Origin: an uncultured Eubacteriales bacterium
GTDB lineage: Bacteria > Bacillota > Clostridia > Oscillospirales > Oscillospiraceae
NCBI GenBank assembly: GCA_900319635.1
Contig: ONPF01000023.1
Location: 1 to 44,651 of the forward strand
Reading direction: 5' to 3'
Length of the DNA stretch: 44,651 nucleotides
Shown here: positions 33,539 to 43,392 of the stretch, piece after piece
How positions within the stretch are numbered: position 1 is the first letter of the stretch
Layout: each line of letters starts with the position of its first letter
Translations under genes and position numbers: made by a program
Notes under the pieces: model-generated
The model's input: only the letters and a program-made list of their open reading frames with translations
Told to the model about the DNA's origin: nothing
Databases searched by the model: none

Positions 33539-35503
33539 ATGGATCATTTTAAGCTTGTTTCTGATTTCAAGGCCACCGGCGACCAGCCGGAGGCCATTGA
33601 CGACCTGGTTCTGGGGCTGGAAAACGGCCTGGAGGAGCAGGTGCTTCTGGGCGTCACCGGCTCGGGCAAAACCTTCACCATGGCCAACGTCATTGCGCGG
33701 ATGAACCGCCCCACTCTGGTGTTGGCGCACAACAAGACCCTGGCCGCCCAGCTCTGCAGCGAGTTCAAGGCCTTCTTCCCGGAGAACGCGGTGGAGTATT
33801 TCGTCAGTTACTACGACTACTACCAGCCGGAGGCCTATATTCCCCATACCGATACCTATATCGAGAAGGACGCCTCCATCAACGACGAGATCGAGCGCCT
33901 TCGACACAGCGCCACCTCCAGCCTCTTTGAGCGGCGGGACGTGATCGTGGTGGCCTCGGTGTCCTGCATCTACGGCCTGGGCGACCCCATCGACTACGCC
34001 AATATGGTGATCTCCCTGCGCCCGGGGCAGACCCGCAACTTTGACGAGCTGCTGCACAAGCTCATCGAGATCCGCTATGAGCGCAACGACATCGCCTTCG
34101 AGCGCAACAAGTTCCGGGTCCGGGGCGACACGCTGGAGATCTTTCCGGCCTACTCAAACGACCGGGCGATCCGCGTGGAGTTCTTCGGGGATGAGATCGA
34201 CCGCATCAGCGAGATCAACGTGGTCACCGGCGCCCCCACCCGGGTGCTGAACCATGTGGCCATCTACCCTGCCAGCCATTATGTGACCACGAAAGAGAAA
34301 ATGGCCGCCGCCATCGACCGCATCCGAGCCGAGTGCGACGAGCGGGTGGCCTGGTTCGAGGCGAACAACAAGCTGCTGGAGGCCCAGCGCATCCGCCAGC
34401 GGACGGATTATGACATTGAGATGATGCAGGAGCTGGGCTACTGCTCCGGCATCGAGAACTATTCCCGGGTCATCTCCAACCGGGCGCCGGGCAGCCCTCC
34501 CATGACCCTGCTGGACTATTTTCCCAAGGACTTCCTGCTCTTCGTGGACGAGAGCCATGTGACCCTGCCCCAGGTGCGCGCCATGTACCGGGGCGACCGG
34601 GCGCGGAAGGAGTCTCTGGTGAACTTCGGCTTCCGCCTGCCCTCCGCCTTTGATAACCGCCCCTTGAAGTTTGACGAGTTTACCCAGCGGATCCACCAGC
34701 GCATCTACGTCTCCGCCACTCCCGGCGATTACGAAAAGGAGCGGGCGGGGCAGGTGGTGGAGCAGATCATCCGCCCCACCGGCCTGCTGGATCCGGAGAT
34801 TTTTGTACGCCCCGTAGAGGGGCAGATCGATGATCTGATCGACGAGATCCAGGGCAAGATCGCCGCAAAACAGCGGGTGCTGGTGACCACCCTGACCAAG
34901 AAGATGGCGGAGGATCTCTCCGGCTATCTGCTGAACGCCGGGATCCGATGCCGCTATATGCACCACGACATCGGCACCATTGAGCGCATGGAGATCATTC
35001 GGGACCTGCGCATGGGCGAATTTGACGTGCTGGTGGGCATTAACCTCCTGCGGGAGGGATTGGATATTCCGGAGGTGGGCATGGTGGCCATCCTGGACGC
35101 GGACAAGGAGGGCTTCCTGCGCAGCGAGACCAGCCTGATCCAGACGGTGGGCCGCGCCGCCCGTAACGCGGAGAGCTATGTGATCATGTATGCCGATACT
35201 GTGACGCCCTCCATGCGCGCCTGTATCGACGAGACCAAGCGCCGCCGCGCCAAGCAGATGGCCTACAACGAGGCCCACGGCATCGTGCCGAAGACCATCA
35301 TCAAGAGTGTGCGGGAGCTGATCGAAATCTCCGCCTCTCCCTCTGCCGCGGCCAAGACCGGCGGCGTGAAGATGACCGAGCGGGAGCGCAGGGAGCTCAT
35401 CCAGGAGCTGGAGAGCAAGATGCGCAAGGCGGCGCAGATGCTGGAGTACGAGATCGCTGCCCAGCTGCGGGACGAGATCATTCGCCTGCGAGGCGAGAAT
35501 TGA
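33539..35503 (+). CDS. uvrB: Excinuclease ABC subunit B
   Basis: A 654-residue damage-recognition helicase of nucleotide excision repair that loads onto DNA with UvrA and positions UvrC. Walker A is GVTGSGKT (Lys44), the beta-hairpin is [12 protein letters not shown], motif II is [10 protein letters not shown], and QTVGRAARN is motif VI. The C-terminal UVR domain ([20 protein letters not shown]) binds UvrC. The length is typical. The true start is 33539 with GGAG upstream, not an earlier in-frame ATG. uvrA is not adjacent; polA follows 10 bases after the stop, so repair incision and gap filling are probably co-expressed. Confidence 0.98.
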   Translation: MDHFKLVSDFKATGDQPEAIDDLVLGLENGLEEQVLLGVTGSGKTFTMANVIARMNRPTLVLAHNKTLAAQLCSEFKAFFPENAVEYFVSYYDYYQPEAYIPHTDTYIEKDASINDEIERLRHSATSSLFERRDVIVVASVSCIYGLGDPIDYANMVISLRPGQTRNFDELLHKLIEIRYERNDIAFERNKFRVRGDTLEIFPAYSNDRAIRVEFFGDEIDRISEINVVTGAPTRVLNHVAIYPASHYVTTKEKMAAAIDRIRAECDERVAWFEANNKLLEAQRIRQRTDYDIEMMQELGYCSGIENYSRVISNRAPGSPPMTLLDYFPKDFLLFVDESHVTLPQVRAMYRGDRARKESLVNFGFRLPSAFDNRPLKFDEFTQRIHQRIYVSATPGDYEKERAGQVVEQIIRPTGLLDPEIFVRPVEGQIDDLIDEIQGKIAAKQRVLVTTLTKKMAEDLSGYLLNAGIRCRYMHHDIGTIERMEIIRDLRMGEFDVLVGINLLREGLDIPEVGMVAILDADKEGFLRSETSLIQTVGRAARNAESYVIMYADTVTPSMRACIDETKRRRAKQMAYNEAHGIVPKTIIKSVRELIEISASPSAAAKTGGVKMTERERRELIQELESKMRKAAQMLEYEIAAQLRDEIIRLRGEN

Positions 35504-35512
35504 GGATTTGCG

Positions 35513-38059
35513 ATGAAATTGATGATTTTGGACGGCAACAGCATCGTCAACCGGGCCTTCTTCGGCGTTCGGCCGCTGAACGCGCCGGATGGTACGCCCA
35601 CCAACGCCCTTTACGGCTTTCTTGCCATTCTCCAGCGCCTGCTGGAGGAGCAGAAGCCGGAGGCGGTGTGCGTCAGCTTTGACCTGAAAGCCCCCACCTT
35701 CCGGCACAAGGCCTATGAGGACTATAAGGCCAAGCGTGCGGGCATGCCGGAGGAGCTGGCGGTGCAGATGCCGCTCTTGAAGGAGCTGCTGGACGCCATG
35801 GGCATCCGGCGCTACGAAAAGGAGGGCTACGAGGCCGACGATATTCTGGGTACCGCCGCCCGGATCTGCGAAGAGCAGGGCTGGGACTGCGTCATCGTCA
35901 CCGGGGATAAGGACAGCCTGCAGCTCATCAGCGACCGTACCAGCGTCTGCAACGTGAAGACCCGCATGGGTCAGACCGAGACCATCCTCTATACGCCTCA
36001 GCGCTTTTTCGAGGAATACGGATTTGCGCCGGAGAAAATGGTGGATCTGAAGGCGCTGATGGGGGACAGCAGCGACAATATCCCCGGCGTCCCCGGCATC
36101 GGGGAGAAGACCGCCATGGAGCTGCTGCACCGCTACGGCAGTCTGGAGGAGATCTACCGGGATCTGGACGCCCTGGACGTGAAGGAGGGCGTGCGCAAAA
36201 AGCTGCGGGAGGGAGAGCAGAGCGCCAGAAGCTCCTTCTGGCTGGCAACCATCCTGCGAGAGGTGCCCCTGGCCTTTGAGCCTGCGGAAAACCGCTGGGA
36301 TCACGCTTACACCCCCGCCCTCTATCCGCTGATGCGCCGCCTGGGCTTTGCAAAGTTCATCGAGCGTTGGGGACTGGAGCCTGCCGCGGAAGAGAGAACA
36401 GAAGCCGCAGCCGAGACCCTTCCTGTTGCGGAGCTGGACGAAGCGGGCGCTTCCGCCCTGCTTGCCGCCGGGGGAGAGCTGGCGGTCTTTCCGCTGGAGG
36501 GGTTGGATTCGCTGGAGCTCTGCGACGGGAAGAGCGTCTATACCCTCTCCTGGGCGAATTGCGGCGAAGGCTATAACCGCCTGCTGCGGGAGCTGTTCTC
36601 CAACAAAATCTCCAAAATTGCCCACAATCTGAAGGATCTGATGAACCTGCTGCTGCGGGAGGGACTGTCTACCGAGGGCTTTATGTTTGATACGGCTCTG
36701 GCGGGCTACCTGCTGGACGCGACCAACGGCGATTATGCGCCGGAGCGGCTCTCCGTCCGCTATCTGGGGGAGGAGCTCCACGGCGCGGAGGCGCTCTGGA
36801 AGCTCCGCCGGCCGATGGAGGAGCGCCTTGAGGAAATGGGCGCGGACAAGCTCTATCGGGAAGCCGAATTACCCCTCTGCGCGGTGCTGGCGCGTATGGA
36901 GCAGATCGGCTTTCTGGTGGATCGCCGGGCGCTGAGTGAATTTGGCGACAGCCTCAATGCTGGGATCGCGGCCCTGCAGGAGAGCGTCTGGCAGCGGGCG
37001 GGACACGAGTTCAACATCAACTCCCCCAAGCAGCTGGGCACGGTCTTGTTTGAAGAGCTGATGCTCCCCTCCGGCAAAAAGACCAAGACCGGCTGGAGCA
37101 CCAACGCCGATGTGCTGGACAAGCTCCGAGGCAAGCACCCCATTGTGGACGAGGTGCTGGAGTACCGGGAGCTGACCAAGCTGAAATCCACCTATGCCGA
37201 GGGGCTATTGAAGGTCATCGGGGAGGACGGGCGCATCCACACCAGCTTCCAGATGACGGTGACGGACACCGGCCGCCTCTCCTCCCGGGAGCCGAACCTG
37301 CAGAATATCCCCATCCGTAAAAAGCTGGGCGCGCAGATCCGCCGCATGTTCGTGGCGGCGCCGGGCAAGGTGCTGGTGGATGCGGACTACAGCCAGATCG
37401 AGCTTCGTCTGCTGGCGCACATCTCCGGAGATGAGGCCATGCGGGAGGCCTTCCTCAGCGGGGAGGACTTCCACGCCGTCACCGCCTCCAAGGTCTTTAA
37501 CGTTCCTCTGGAGGAGGTGAGCGCCACCCTGCGCAGCCGGGCCAAGGCGGTGAATTTCGGCATTGTGTACGGCATCTCCGCTTTCTCGCTGAGTCAGGAC
37601 ATCGGCGTCTACCCCAACGAGGCCAAGGCCTATATGGACGCCTACCTGGAAAAGTACCACGGCGTGCGGGACTATATGAAGCGCGTGGTGGAGGAGGCCA
37701 AGGAAAAGGGCTACGTCTCCACCCTCTACGGACGCCGGCGGGAGCTGCCCGAGCTCAAGAGCAGCAACTTCAATCTCCGCTCCTTTGGCGAGCGGGTGGC
37801 GCTGAACATGCCCATCCAGGGCACCGCGGCGGACATCATCAAGCTTGCCATGGTGCATGTGGACCAGCGTTTGCGGCAGGAGAGGCTGGAGGCACGGCTG
37901 CTGCTGCAGGTGCACGACGAGCTCATCGTGGAGTGCCCGGAGGCGGAAACCGAGACGGTGAGCCGCATTTTGCGGGAGGAGATGGAGAACGCGGTTTCCC
38001 TCTCCGTACCCCTTACCGTTGAGGTGGAGAGCGGCCACAGCTGGGCGGAGGCGCACTGA
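35513..38059 (+). CDS. polA: DNA polymerase I
   Basis: An 848-residue family A polymerase. Residues 1-290 form the 5'-3' flap exonuclease (MILDGNSIVNRAFFG, GYEADDILGT, VTGDKDSLQLI, GDSSDNIPGVPGIGEKTA). Residues ~300-470 are a 3'-5' exonuclease-like domain without the DxE motif (LAVFPLEG in its place), so proofreading is probably lost, as in several Firmicutes. The polymerase domain has motif A DYSQIELRLLAHISGD (Asp625), motif B RSRAKAVNFGIVYG and motif C VHDE (Asp802). It removes RNA primers and fills repair gaps. It overlaps rimI by 1 base. Confidence 0.97.
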   Translation: MKLMILDGNSIVNRAFFGVRPLNAPDGTPTNALYGFLAILQRLLEEQKPEAVCVSFDLKAPTFRHKAYEDYKAKRAGMPEELAVQMPLLKELLDAMGIRRYEKEGYEADDILGTAARICEEQGWDCVIVTGDKDSLQLISDRTSVCNVKTRMGQTETILYTPQRFFEEYGFAPEKMVDLKALMGDSSDNIPGVPGIGEKTAMELLHRYGSLEEIYRDLDALDVKEGVRKKLREGEQSARSSFWLATILREVPLAFEPAENRWDHAYTPALYPLMRRLGFAKFIERWGLEPAAEERTEAAAETLPVAELDEAGASALLAAGGELAVFPLEGLDSLELCDGKSVYTLSWANCGEGYNRLLRELFSNKISKIAHNLKDLMNLLLREGLSTEGFMFDTALAGYLLDATNGDYAPERLSVRYLGEELHGAEALWKLRRPMEERLEEMGADKLYREAELPLCAVLARMEQIGFLVDRRALSEFGDSLNAGIAALQESVWQRAGHEFNINSPKQLGTVLFEELMLPSGKKTKTGWSTNADVLDKLRGKHPIVDEVLEYRELTKLKSTYAEGLLKVIGEDGRIHTSFQMTVTDTGRLSSREPNLQNIPIRKKLGAQIRRMFVAAPGKVLVDADYSQIELRLLAHISGDEAMREAFLSGEDFHAVTASKVFNVPLEEVSATLRSRAKAVNFGIVYGISAFSLSQDIGVYPNEAKAYMDAYLEKYHGVRDYMKRVVEEAKEKGYVSTLYGRRRELPELKSSNFNLRSFGERVALNMPIQGTAADIIKLAMVHVDQRLRQERLEARLLLQVHDELIVECPEAETETVSRILREEMENAVSLSVPLTVEVESGHSWAEAH

Positions 38060-38502
38060 TGGCGTTTGAGATCGTGAACGCGGCGCCCCGGCATCTGGAG
38101 GCGCTGGAGAAATTGGAGCAGAGCTGCTTTTCTCTGCCCTGGACGCGGGAGATGCTGTACAGCCAGCTCCCGGACGACAGCCATGAGTTTCTGGTGGCAG
38201 AGGAAAACGGCGAACTGCTGGGCTATGTGGGGATGATGACCGTACTGGACGAGGGCTATATCTCCAACGTAGCCGTGGCGCCGGAGCACCGGCGAAAGGG
38301 CTGTGCGGACGCGCTGATCACGGCGCTTTTAGGTCGGGCGGAGCTTCGAGAGCTGAGCTTTGTGACGCTGGAGGTGCGGGAGCACAACGAGCCCGCCATC
38401 GCCCTGTACCGCAAGCACGGCTTCGTCCCCGTGGGACTGCGGAAGAACTACTATGAGGCACCGGTGGAAAACGCTCTGCTGATGACCTGTTATTTGAAAT
38501 GA
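38059..38502 (+). CDS. rimI: Ribosomal-protein-S18-alanine N-acetyltransferase
   Basis: A 147-residue GNAT acetyltransferase. The acetyl-CoA loop is VAPEHRRKGCADALI; ISNVAV, LEVREHNEPAIALYRKHGF and RKNYYEAPVENALLM are typical of RimI, which acetylates the N-terminal Ala of S18 in E. coli. Its start overlaps the polA stop (TGATG) and the next gene is tsaD, a pairing common in bacteria. In many species tsaE and tsaB also sit here; they are absent from this window. Confidence 0.93.
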   Translation: MAFEIVNAAPRHLEALEKLEQSCFSLPWTREMLYSQLPDDSHEFLVAEENGELLGYVGMMTVLDEGYISNVAVAPEHRRKGCADALITALLGRAELRELSFVTLEVREHNEPAIALYRKHGFVPVGLRKNYYEAPVENALLMTCYLK

Positions 38503-38511
38503 GGTGCGGCA

Positions 38512-39513
38512 ATGAAAATTCTTGCCTTTGAGTCCACCTGCGACGAGACCGCGGTTGCGGTCGTGGAGGATGGACGGCATATTCTGACCGATCAGATCTT
38601 TTCCCAGGCGCAGCTGCACGCCGTCTACGGCGGCGTGGTGCCGGAGATCGCTTCCCGCTGCCATGTGGAGTCCATTTCGCTGCTGGCCCAGCGGGCCATC
38701 GAGGCCGCCGGCATCACCCGCGCCGAGATCGACGCGGTGGCGGTGTCCTATGCGCCGGGGCTCATCGGCGCGGTGCTGGTGGGGGTGAACTTCGCAAAGG
38801 CGGCGGCGCTCTCCCTGGGCGTGCCGCTGATCCCGGTGCACCATATCCGGGGGCATATCGCGGCAAACTACCTGGCCTACCCGGAGCTGGAGCCGCCCTT
38901 CCTCTGCCTGGCTATTTCCGGCGGCAACACCATCCTGGTGGATGTGCGGAGCTACACGGACATGAAGATCCTGGGCGCCACCCGGGACGACGCGGCAGGG
39001 GAGTGCTTTGACAAGACCGCACGGGTGTTGGGACTGCCCTATCCCGGCGGTAAGCCCATCGACGAGCTCTCCCGCGGCGGGGATGACAGCAAGTACGTCT
39101 TCCCCCTGGCCCATGTGGCGGGACATCCCTATGACATGAGCTTTTCCGGCCTGAAAACGGCGGTGATCAACCTGGTACACAACGCCGAACAGAAAGGGGA
39201 GGAGATCGACCGCGCCGCCCTGGCGGCCTCCTTTACCAAGGCTGTCAGCGACAGCCTGGTGCCCCGTACCGTGGCTGCGGCCAGGGAGCTGGGTTACGGC
39301 AAGGTGGTGGTGGCCGGCGGCGTGGCGGCCAATTCCCGCATCCGCGCCGATTTCCAGAAGGCTGCGGAGAAGGAGGGCTTTCAGCTCTATATCCCACCGC
39401 TGAAGCTCTGCGGCGACAACGGCGCCATGATCGGCGCACAGGGCTATTATGAGTTCCTGGCGGGACATACCGCAGGCAGCGATCTGAACGCCTACGCGAC
39501 CATGGAGCTATAA
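38512..39513 (+). CDS. tsaD: tRNA N6-adenosine threonylcarbamoyltransferase
   Basis: A 333-residue ASKHA-fold protein that, with TsaB and TsaE, transfers the threonylcarbamoyl group to A37 of ANN-decoding tRNAs. Diagnostic motifs are LAFESTCDETAVAVV, HVESISLLAQ, the metal site HHIRGHIAAN (His-x3-His), LAISGGNT, GECFDKTARVLGLPYPGG and GGVAANSRIR. GAGGTG lies just upstream of ATG 38512, at the end of rimI. Essential in most bacteria. Confidence 0.97.
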   Translation: MKILAFESTCDETAVAVVEDGRHILTDQIFSQAQLHAVYGGVVPEIASRCHVESISLLAQRAIEAAGITRAEIDAVAVSYAPGLIGAVLVGVNFAKAAALSLGVPLIPVHHIRGHIAANYLAYPELEPPFLCLAISGGNTILVDVRSYTDMKILGATRDDAAGECFDKTARVLGLPYPGGKPIDELSRGGDDSKYVFPLAHVAGHPYDMSFSGLKTAVINLVHNAEQKGEEIDRAALAASFTKAVSDSLVPRTVAAARELGYGKVVVAGGVAANSRIRADFQKAAEKEGFQLYIPPLKLCGDNGAMIGAQGYYEFLAGHTAGSDLNAYATMEL

Positions 39514-39537
39514 AGACAGAGAGGGAGGAAGAGACGG

Positions 39538-40227
39538 ATGGGGATCCACGACGGACACCGGGCGCGGCTGCGGGACTGCTTCCGCAAGGACGGTCTGGCG
39601 GGCTTTGACGGCATTCGTGCCCTGGAACTGCTGCTGCAGTATGCCATTCCCCGGAGGGATACCAATCCCATCGCCCATGCGCTGCTGGATCGTTTCGGCT
39701 CGCTTCAAGCGGTGTTTGACGCCTCTGAGCAGGAGCTCTGCGAGGTGGAGGGGATCGGCCCCGCTGCGGCGGTGCTGATCCGGCTGGTGCCTCAGCTTGC
39801 CCGCAAAAGCGCGGTGGATAAGGCTGCGGAGCTGCAATATATCCAGTCCACGGCGGACGCAAAAGATTACCTGAATCCCCGCTTCCTGTTTGAACAGGAC
39901 GAGATCGCTCTGCTTTTGTGCCTGGACAGTCAGAAGAGAGTGATCCAGTGCGTGGAGCTCTCCCGGGGCGTGGTCAACGCGGTAAACGTGAGCGTGCGCC
40001 GGATCCTGGAGATCGCACTGAAGGCACGGGCTTCCTCCGTGATCCTGGCGCACAACCATCCGGACGGTCAGATGCGGAGCTCCCGTGAGGACGACGCGGT
40101 CACGCGACAGGTCTATGATTCTCTGAGGGCTGTGGGGATCCGTCTGACGGATCATCTGATCTTTACCCGGGGCGGGGTCTTTTCTTATCAGGATTCCGGC
40201 GCGATGCAAATCCTCGGCTTTTATTGA
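39538..40227 (+). CDS. radC: RadC family protein (JAB/MPN domain)
   Basis: A 229-residue RadC. The N-terminal UPF0758 region contains a helix-hairpin-helix (CEVEGIGPAAAVLI). The C-terminal JAB domain holds the metal site HNHPDGQMRSSREDD (His172, His174, Asp185) with LSRGVVNAVNVSVRRI before it. The name RadC reflects a historical repair link; the biochemical role is unresolved and the domain resembles metalloproteases. GGGAGG precedes ATG 39538. It is the last gene of the uvrB-polA-rimI-tsaD-radC run. Confidence 0.93.
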   Translation: MGIHDGHRARLRDCFRKDGLAGFDGIRALELLLQYAIPRRDTNPIAHALLDRFGSLQAVFDASEQELCEVEGIGPAAAVLIRLVPQLARKSAVDKAAELQYIQSTADAKDYLNPRFLFEQDEIALLLCLDSQKRVIQCVELSRGVVNAVNVSVRRILEIALKARASSVILAHNHPDGQMRSSREDDAVTRQVYDSLRAVGIRLTDHLIFTRGGVFSYQDSGAMQILGFY

Positions 40228-40710
40228 ATTGCATTATGTAAACGAAAATCTGTCAGTTTTTTGTAACCAATCTGCATTTGCGGGCAAGACAGTTTTTTCC
40301 TGTTTTCGTCAAAAAGCCCGCAGCTTCGACAAAAACAGGATGTGGAAAAGCCTGTTGAAAATGTTGATAACTATTTGAAGAATTATTATTCTCCTCGGTT
40401 ATGTCACTCTTTTTATCGGAAACCACGGTTCTGTTTTTCGACTTCTTTCGGCTTTTTCTGCACATTTCGCTGCCGCTTTCTTCGCTAATTCTCCATGATA
40501 TTCCAAATTGAAATATGACGACCGCATTTTGTATACAGTTTGTTATATTTTGTAAGAAATGCCTGCAATTCCACGTGTTTGGGATCTCCTGCAGCGTCAG
40601 AGGCGCAACGCGGAGCCTCTGGGGATGCTGAAGGTCTTTCAGGGTGCTTACGAACTTTTTTGTTGACGAACGGGCTTTGCTGTGCTATACTCTCTCTCGC
40701 TGAATCCCAT
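40228..40710. other. AT-rich gene-free region with DnaA-box-like words
   Basis: About 480 bases without a convincing gene, markedly AT-rich compared with its neighbours. TGTGGAAAA (40341-40349), TGTTGAAAA (40353-40361) and TGTTGATAA (40362-40370) are one or two mismatches from the DnaA box TGTGGATAA and lie within 30 bases. Nested inverted repeats occur at 40279-40322 (TGCGGGC/GCCCGCA) and 40299-40339. A minus-strand 70-codon frame (40253-40465) is low-complexity and lacks a Shine-Dalgarno. A CAGAGGC/GCCTCTG hairpin sits near 40599-40620. Confidence 0.45.
40663..40691 (+). promoter_or_regulatory. Promoter of tRNA-Thr
   Basis: TTGACG (40663-40668), 17-base spacer, TATACT (40686-40691), 20 bases before the tRNA. 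Confidence 0.88.
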
Positions 40711-40786
40711 GCTGGTATAGCTCAGTCGGTAGAGCAGCTGATTCGTAATCAGCAGGTCGTGTGTTCGAGTCACATTACCAGCTCCA
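40711..40786 (+). tRNA. tRNA-Thr (anticodon CGT)
   Basis: A 76-base cloverleaf with encoded CCA. The acceptor GCTGGTA pairs with TACCAGC, the anticodon loop is TTCGTAA (CGT), and the T-arm is GTGTG-TTCGAGT-CACAT. Unlike tRNA-Leu and tRNA-Arg here, it has no duplicated 3' end. Confidence 0.95.
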
Positions 40787-40792
40787 TACAAA

Positions 40793-40837
40793 GACCCCGG
40801 AAGCGTTTGCGATGATGCGCTTCCGGGGCTTTTGTGT
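40793..40837 (+). terminator. Terminator of tRNA-Thr
   Basis: CCCCGGAAGCG pairs with CGCTTCCGGGG around a 12-base loop and is followed by CTTTTG. Confidence 0.88.
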
Positions 40838-40980
40838 ATTCTAGCGGCTGATTGCCGGTGCGGAAATCTGAATTCATCGGATTTCAGGTCTTTTCTTTTT
40901 CCGCAATCTCTGTTATACTAAGTTGTCATAGTTTATAAGCAACACGTTTGAGATGCGACCAAAAGGAAAGGAGAATTAGC

Positions 40981-41826
40981 ATGGGCCTGTTTGATAAGAA
41001 ATATTGCGATATCTGCCACAATAAGATCGGTCTTCTGGGCAATCGGAAGCTGGAAGACGGCAATCTCTGCAAGGAATGTGCGGCGAAGCTCTCTCCCTGG
41101 TTCAGCGAACGGCGCAAGAGCACGGTAGCGGATATTGCCGAGCAGCTTGCGTATCGGGAAAACAACCGTGCTGCCGTTGCGGACTTTCATGTTACCCGCA
41201 GCCTTGGACGTAATACCAAGGTGCTGCTGGATGAGGACGCAAGGAAATTCATGGTCACCTCCGCCAAGAATCTTGCCGAGGCAAATCCGGACGTGCTGGA
41301 GTATTCCCAGGTCACAGGCTGCGAGCTGGACGTGGACGAGCACAGAAACGAACTCAAGCACCCCGACAAGGACGGCCGCCAGGTCAGCTTTGTTCCCCCG
41401 CGCTATGAGTATTCCTACGATTTTTACGTGAATCTGTATGTCAATCATCCCTATTTTGACACCATGCGCTTCCGTCTGAATTCCTCCTCCGTCAAAGTCG
41501 GGCAGCAGCCGGTTTCCGGCCTGAACAGCCGCAACATCGGCAGAGCGCCGAGCTCGATCAAGGGGCAGCTGGTCAGCAATGCGCTTGGGATCCTGGCCGG
41601 CCAGGGGACAAGACCCATTGCCAGCATGAATACGGAGTATAACGAGTATTACAATTTGGGTCAGGAGATCGTGAGCGCGCTGACCCAGGTGCGGCAGGAG
41701 ATTCGGGACGAGGCAGCTGCCCAGAACGCGCCCAAGATGGCTGTTACCTGCCCCTGGTGCGGCGCTACCACCATTCCCGACGCGGCAGGCTGCTGCGAAT
41801 ACTGCGGAGGCTCCGTGAACGGCTGA
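40981..41826 (+). CDS. DUF4428-domain protein with N- and C-terminal zinc ribbons
   Basis: A 281-residue soluble protein. Residues 8-40 form a DUF4428-type zinc finger (CDICHNKIGLLGNRKLEDG, then CKEC). The middle contains an extended beta-rich region (NHPYFDTMRFRLNS). The end has a second four-Cys ribbon (CPWCGATTIP and CEYCGG). The function of the family is unknown; the double ribbon suggests binding to nucleic acid or protein partners. ATG 40981 is selected because AAGGAG lies 8 bases upstream; an earlier in-frame start lacks one. A TATACT -10 at 40914-40919 may drive it. Confidence 0.82.
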   Translation: MGLFDKKYCDICHNKIGLLGNRKLEDGNLCKECAAKLSPWFSERRKSTVADIAEQLAYRENNRAAVADFHVTRSLGRNTKVLLDEDARKFMVTSAKNLAEANPDVLEYSQVTGCELDVDEHRNELKHPDKDGRQVSFVPPRYEYSYDFYVNLYVNHPYFDTMRFRLNSSSVKVGQQPVSGLNSRNIGRAPSSIKGQLVSNALGILAGQGTRPIASMNTEYNEYYNLGQEIVSALTQVRQEIRDEAAAQNAPKMAVTCPWCGATTIPDAAGCCEYCGGSVNG

Positions 41827-41865
41827 GCGCCAGATTTCTATTTTTATCAGATACGAGGCTAACCT

Positions 41866-42771
41866 ATGTGTGCTGAGATGCTCCCCCTGGAAAAAAAGGC
41901 TCTGTTTATCCTCAATCCTGTAGCAGGCAGGAAGCTGATCCAAAGAAATGTGCATACCGTTGTGCGCTGCCTGATGGATCATGCCTATCTTGTGACCACC
42001 GCCGTCACCGCAAGCCGCGGGGAAGCCTGCGAGCTGGCTGCCCGCTATGGCGCATCCTTTGATCTGATCGTGTGCGCCGGAGGGGACGGTACCTTGAACG
42101 AGTGCGTCAACGGCATGGCGCGGGAAGGGATCAGCCGCCCAATCGGCTACATTCCCTGCGGCAGCACCAATGATTTTGCCTTGACCACCGATCTGCCGCT
42201 GGATATTCAAAAGGCAGCCGCCGCTGTGGGCTCCGGCAGGGTTCGGGAATATGACATCGGCTGCTTTGATGAGCGCTTTTTCCTGCACCATGCCCTGTTC
42301 GGCGCCTTTACCCGCATGGCCTACACCACGCAGCAGGTGCAGAAAAACCTGCTGGGCTACGGCGCTTATGTGCTGGACGGCTTGCGGGAGCTGCCGAATC
42401 TGAAACCGATTTCGCTGAGCGTCACGGTGAACGGAGAGCGACGGGAGGGGGAATACCTCTTTGGATCCTTCAGCACAAAGCGGCAGATCGCCGGGATCTA
42501 CGAACTCCCGGAAGATCTGATCGGCCCGAGGGACGGCAAACTTGCGGCGCTTTTCATCAAAGCCCCCAAGTCCGTTGCGGATTGGGAGCTCATTGCGCGC
42601 AGCCTGCTTTCGGGAGATCCGAACTGCCCGATGGTGGAGATCCTGGTGGGCAGCGATTTTCTCGTTCAGCCGCAGAAGGAGATAGAGTGGTCCCTGGATG
42701 GGGAGAGCTCCGGCCTCCGCGGGACGACGCGGATTTCGGTCAGACAGGCGTCTTTGAAATTACAGGGATAG
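41866..42771 (+). CDS. Diacylglycerol kinase-family lipid kinase
   Basis: A 301-residue cytoplasmic-face kinase of the DAGK catalytic family (DgkB/YegS-like). FILNPVAGRKLIQR and the nucleotide-binding motif CAGGDGTLNECVNG are diagnostic, followed by GYIPCGSTNDFA. Such enzymes phosphorylate diacylglycerol or related lipids, returning them to phospholipid synthesis. The pgsA gene follows 15 bases later, which supports a lipid role. Start 41866 has GAGG about 10 bases upstream; ATG 41878 is possible. Confidence 0.92.
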   Translation: MCAEMLPLEKKALFILNPVAGRKLIQRNVHTVVRCLMDHAYLVTTAVTASRGEACELAARYGASFDLIVCAGGDGTLNECVNGMAREGISRPIGYIPCGSTNDFALTTDLPLDIQKAAAAVGSGRVREYDIGCFDERFFLHHALFGAFTRMAYTTQQVQKNLLGYGAYVLDGLRELPNLKPISLSVTVNGERREGEYLFGSFSTKRQIAGIYELPEDLIGPRDGKLAALFIKAPKSVADWELIARSLLSGDPNCPMVEILVGSDFLVQPQKEIEWSLDGESSGLRGTTRISVRQASLKLQG

Positions 42772-42786
42772 GAGGGGATCAAGAAG

Positions 42787-43377
42787 ATGAAAGCACTGTT
42801 CAAGGGTAAAATATTGACGATCCCCAATCTCCTCTCCCTGATCCGCATCTTGCTGATCCCTCTCTTTGTGTGGCTGTATCTGGTAGAAGAGAATGTGCCT
42901 GCCACCGCGGTGGTGCTGGTGCTCTCGGGTCTCACCGATGCGCTGGACGGCTTCATCGCCCGTCATTACCACATGGTCAGCGATTTCGGAAAGGCCTTGG
43001 ATCCCTTTGCCGATAAGCTGACGCAGTTTGCGATGCTCTGCTGCCTGGTGGTCCGCTTCCCGAGAATGCTCTGGCTGATCATCGTTCTCTGTGTCAAGGA
43101 GGTTCTGGTGGCCAGCAGTCAGCTTCTGGTCATCCGCAAGACCGAGCTCGTGCTGGGCGCGGAATGGCACGGGAAGATCACAACGATCCTGCTTTACGCC
43201 GTGATGATCCTGCATCTGCTGTGGCTGGATATTCCCGCCACACTTTCCTGGAGCCTGGTGGGGCTCTGCATCGGGATGCTGCTGCTTTCCGGGGTGCTGT
43301 ACGGGATCCGGAACTACCGGGCGATCCGCGATAATCAGGCGAAAGCCAAGGAGGAAGGCGCTTCTTCCGAAGCTTGA
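42787..43377 (+). CDS. pgsA: CDP-diacylglycerol--glycerol-3-phosphate 3-phosphatidyltransferase
   Basis: A 196-residue membrane enzyme of the CDP-alcohol phosphatidyltransferase family. The signature DG-x2-AR-x8-G-x3-D-x3-D is complete in residues ~53-78 (LDGFIARHYHMVSDFGKALD then PFADK). The N-terminus TIPNLLSLIRILLIPLFVW is typical of PgsA; five or six TMs follow. It makes phosphatidylglycerol-phosphate. It is paired with the lipid kinase. The related ClsA/PssA types share the motif, but the N-terminal block favours PgsA. Confidence 0.88.
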   Translation: MKALFKGKILTIPNLLSLIRILLIPLFVWLYLVEENVPATAVVLVLSGLTDALDGFIARHYHMVSDFGKALDPFADKLTQFAMLCCLVVRFPRMLWLIIVLCVKEVLVASSQLLVIRKTELVLGAEWHGKITTILLYAVMILHLLWLDIPATLSWSLVGLCIGMLLLSGVLYGIRNYRAIRDNQAKAKEEGASSEA

Positions 43378-43392
43378 TAAAAAATGCATACA

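Noticed and set aside
36400-36850. PolA lacks the DxE motif of the 3'-5' exonuclease; considered novel
   Set aside because: Loss of proofreading residues in polymerase I is established in several Firmicutes and Thermus lineages.
40253-40465. Minus-strand 70-codon ORF in the AT-rich gap
   Set aside because: Low complexity, no Shine-Dalgarno, and it covers inverted repeats and DnaA-box-like words.
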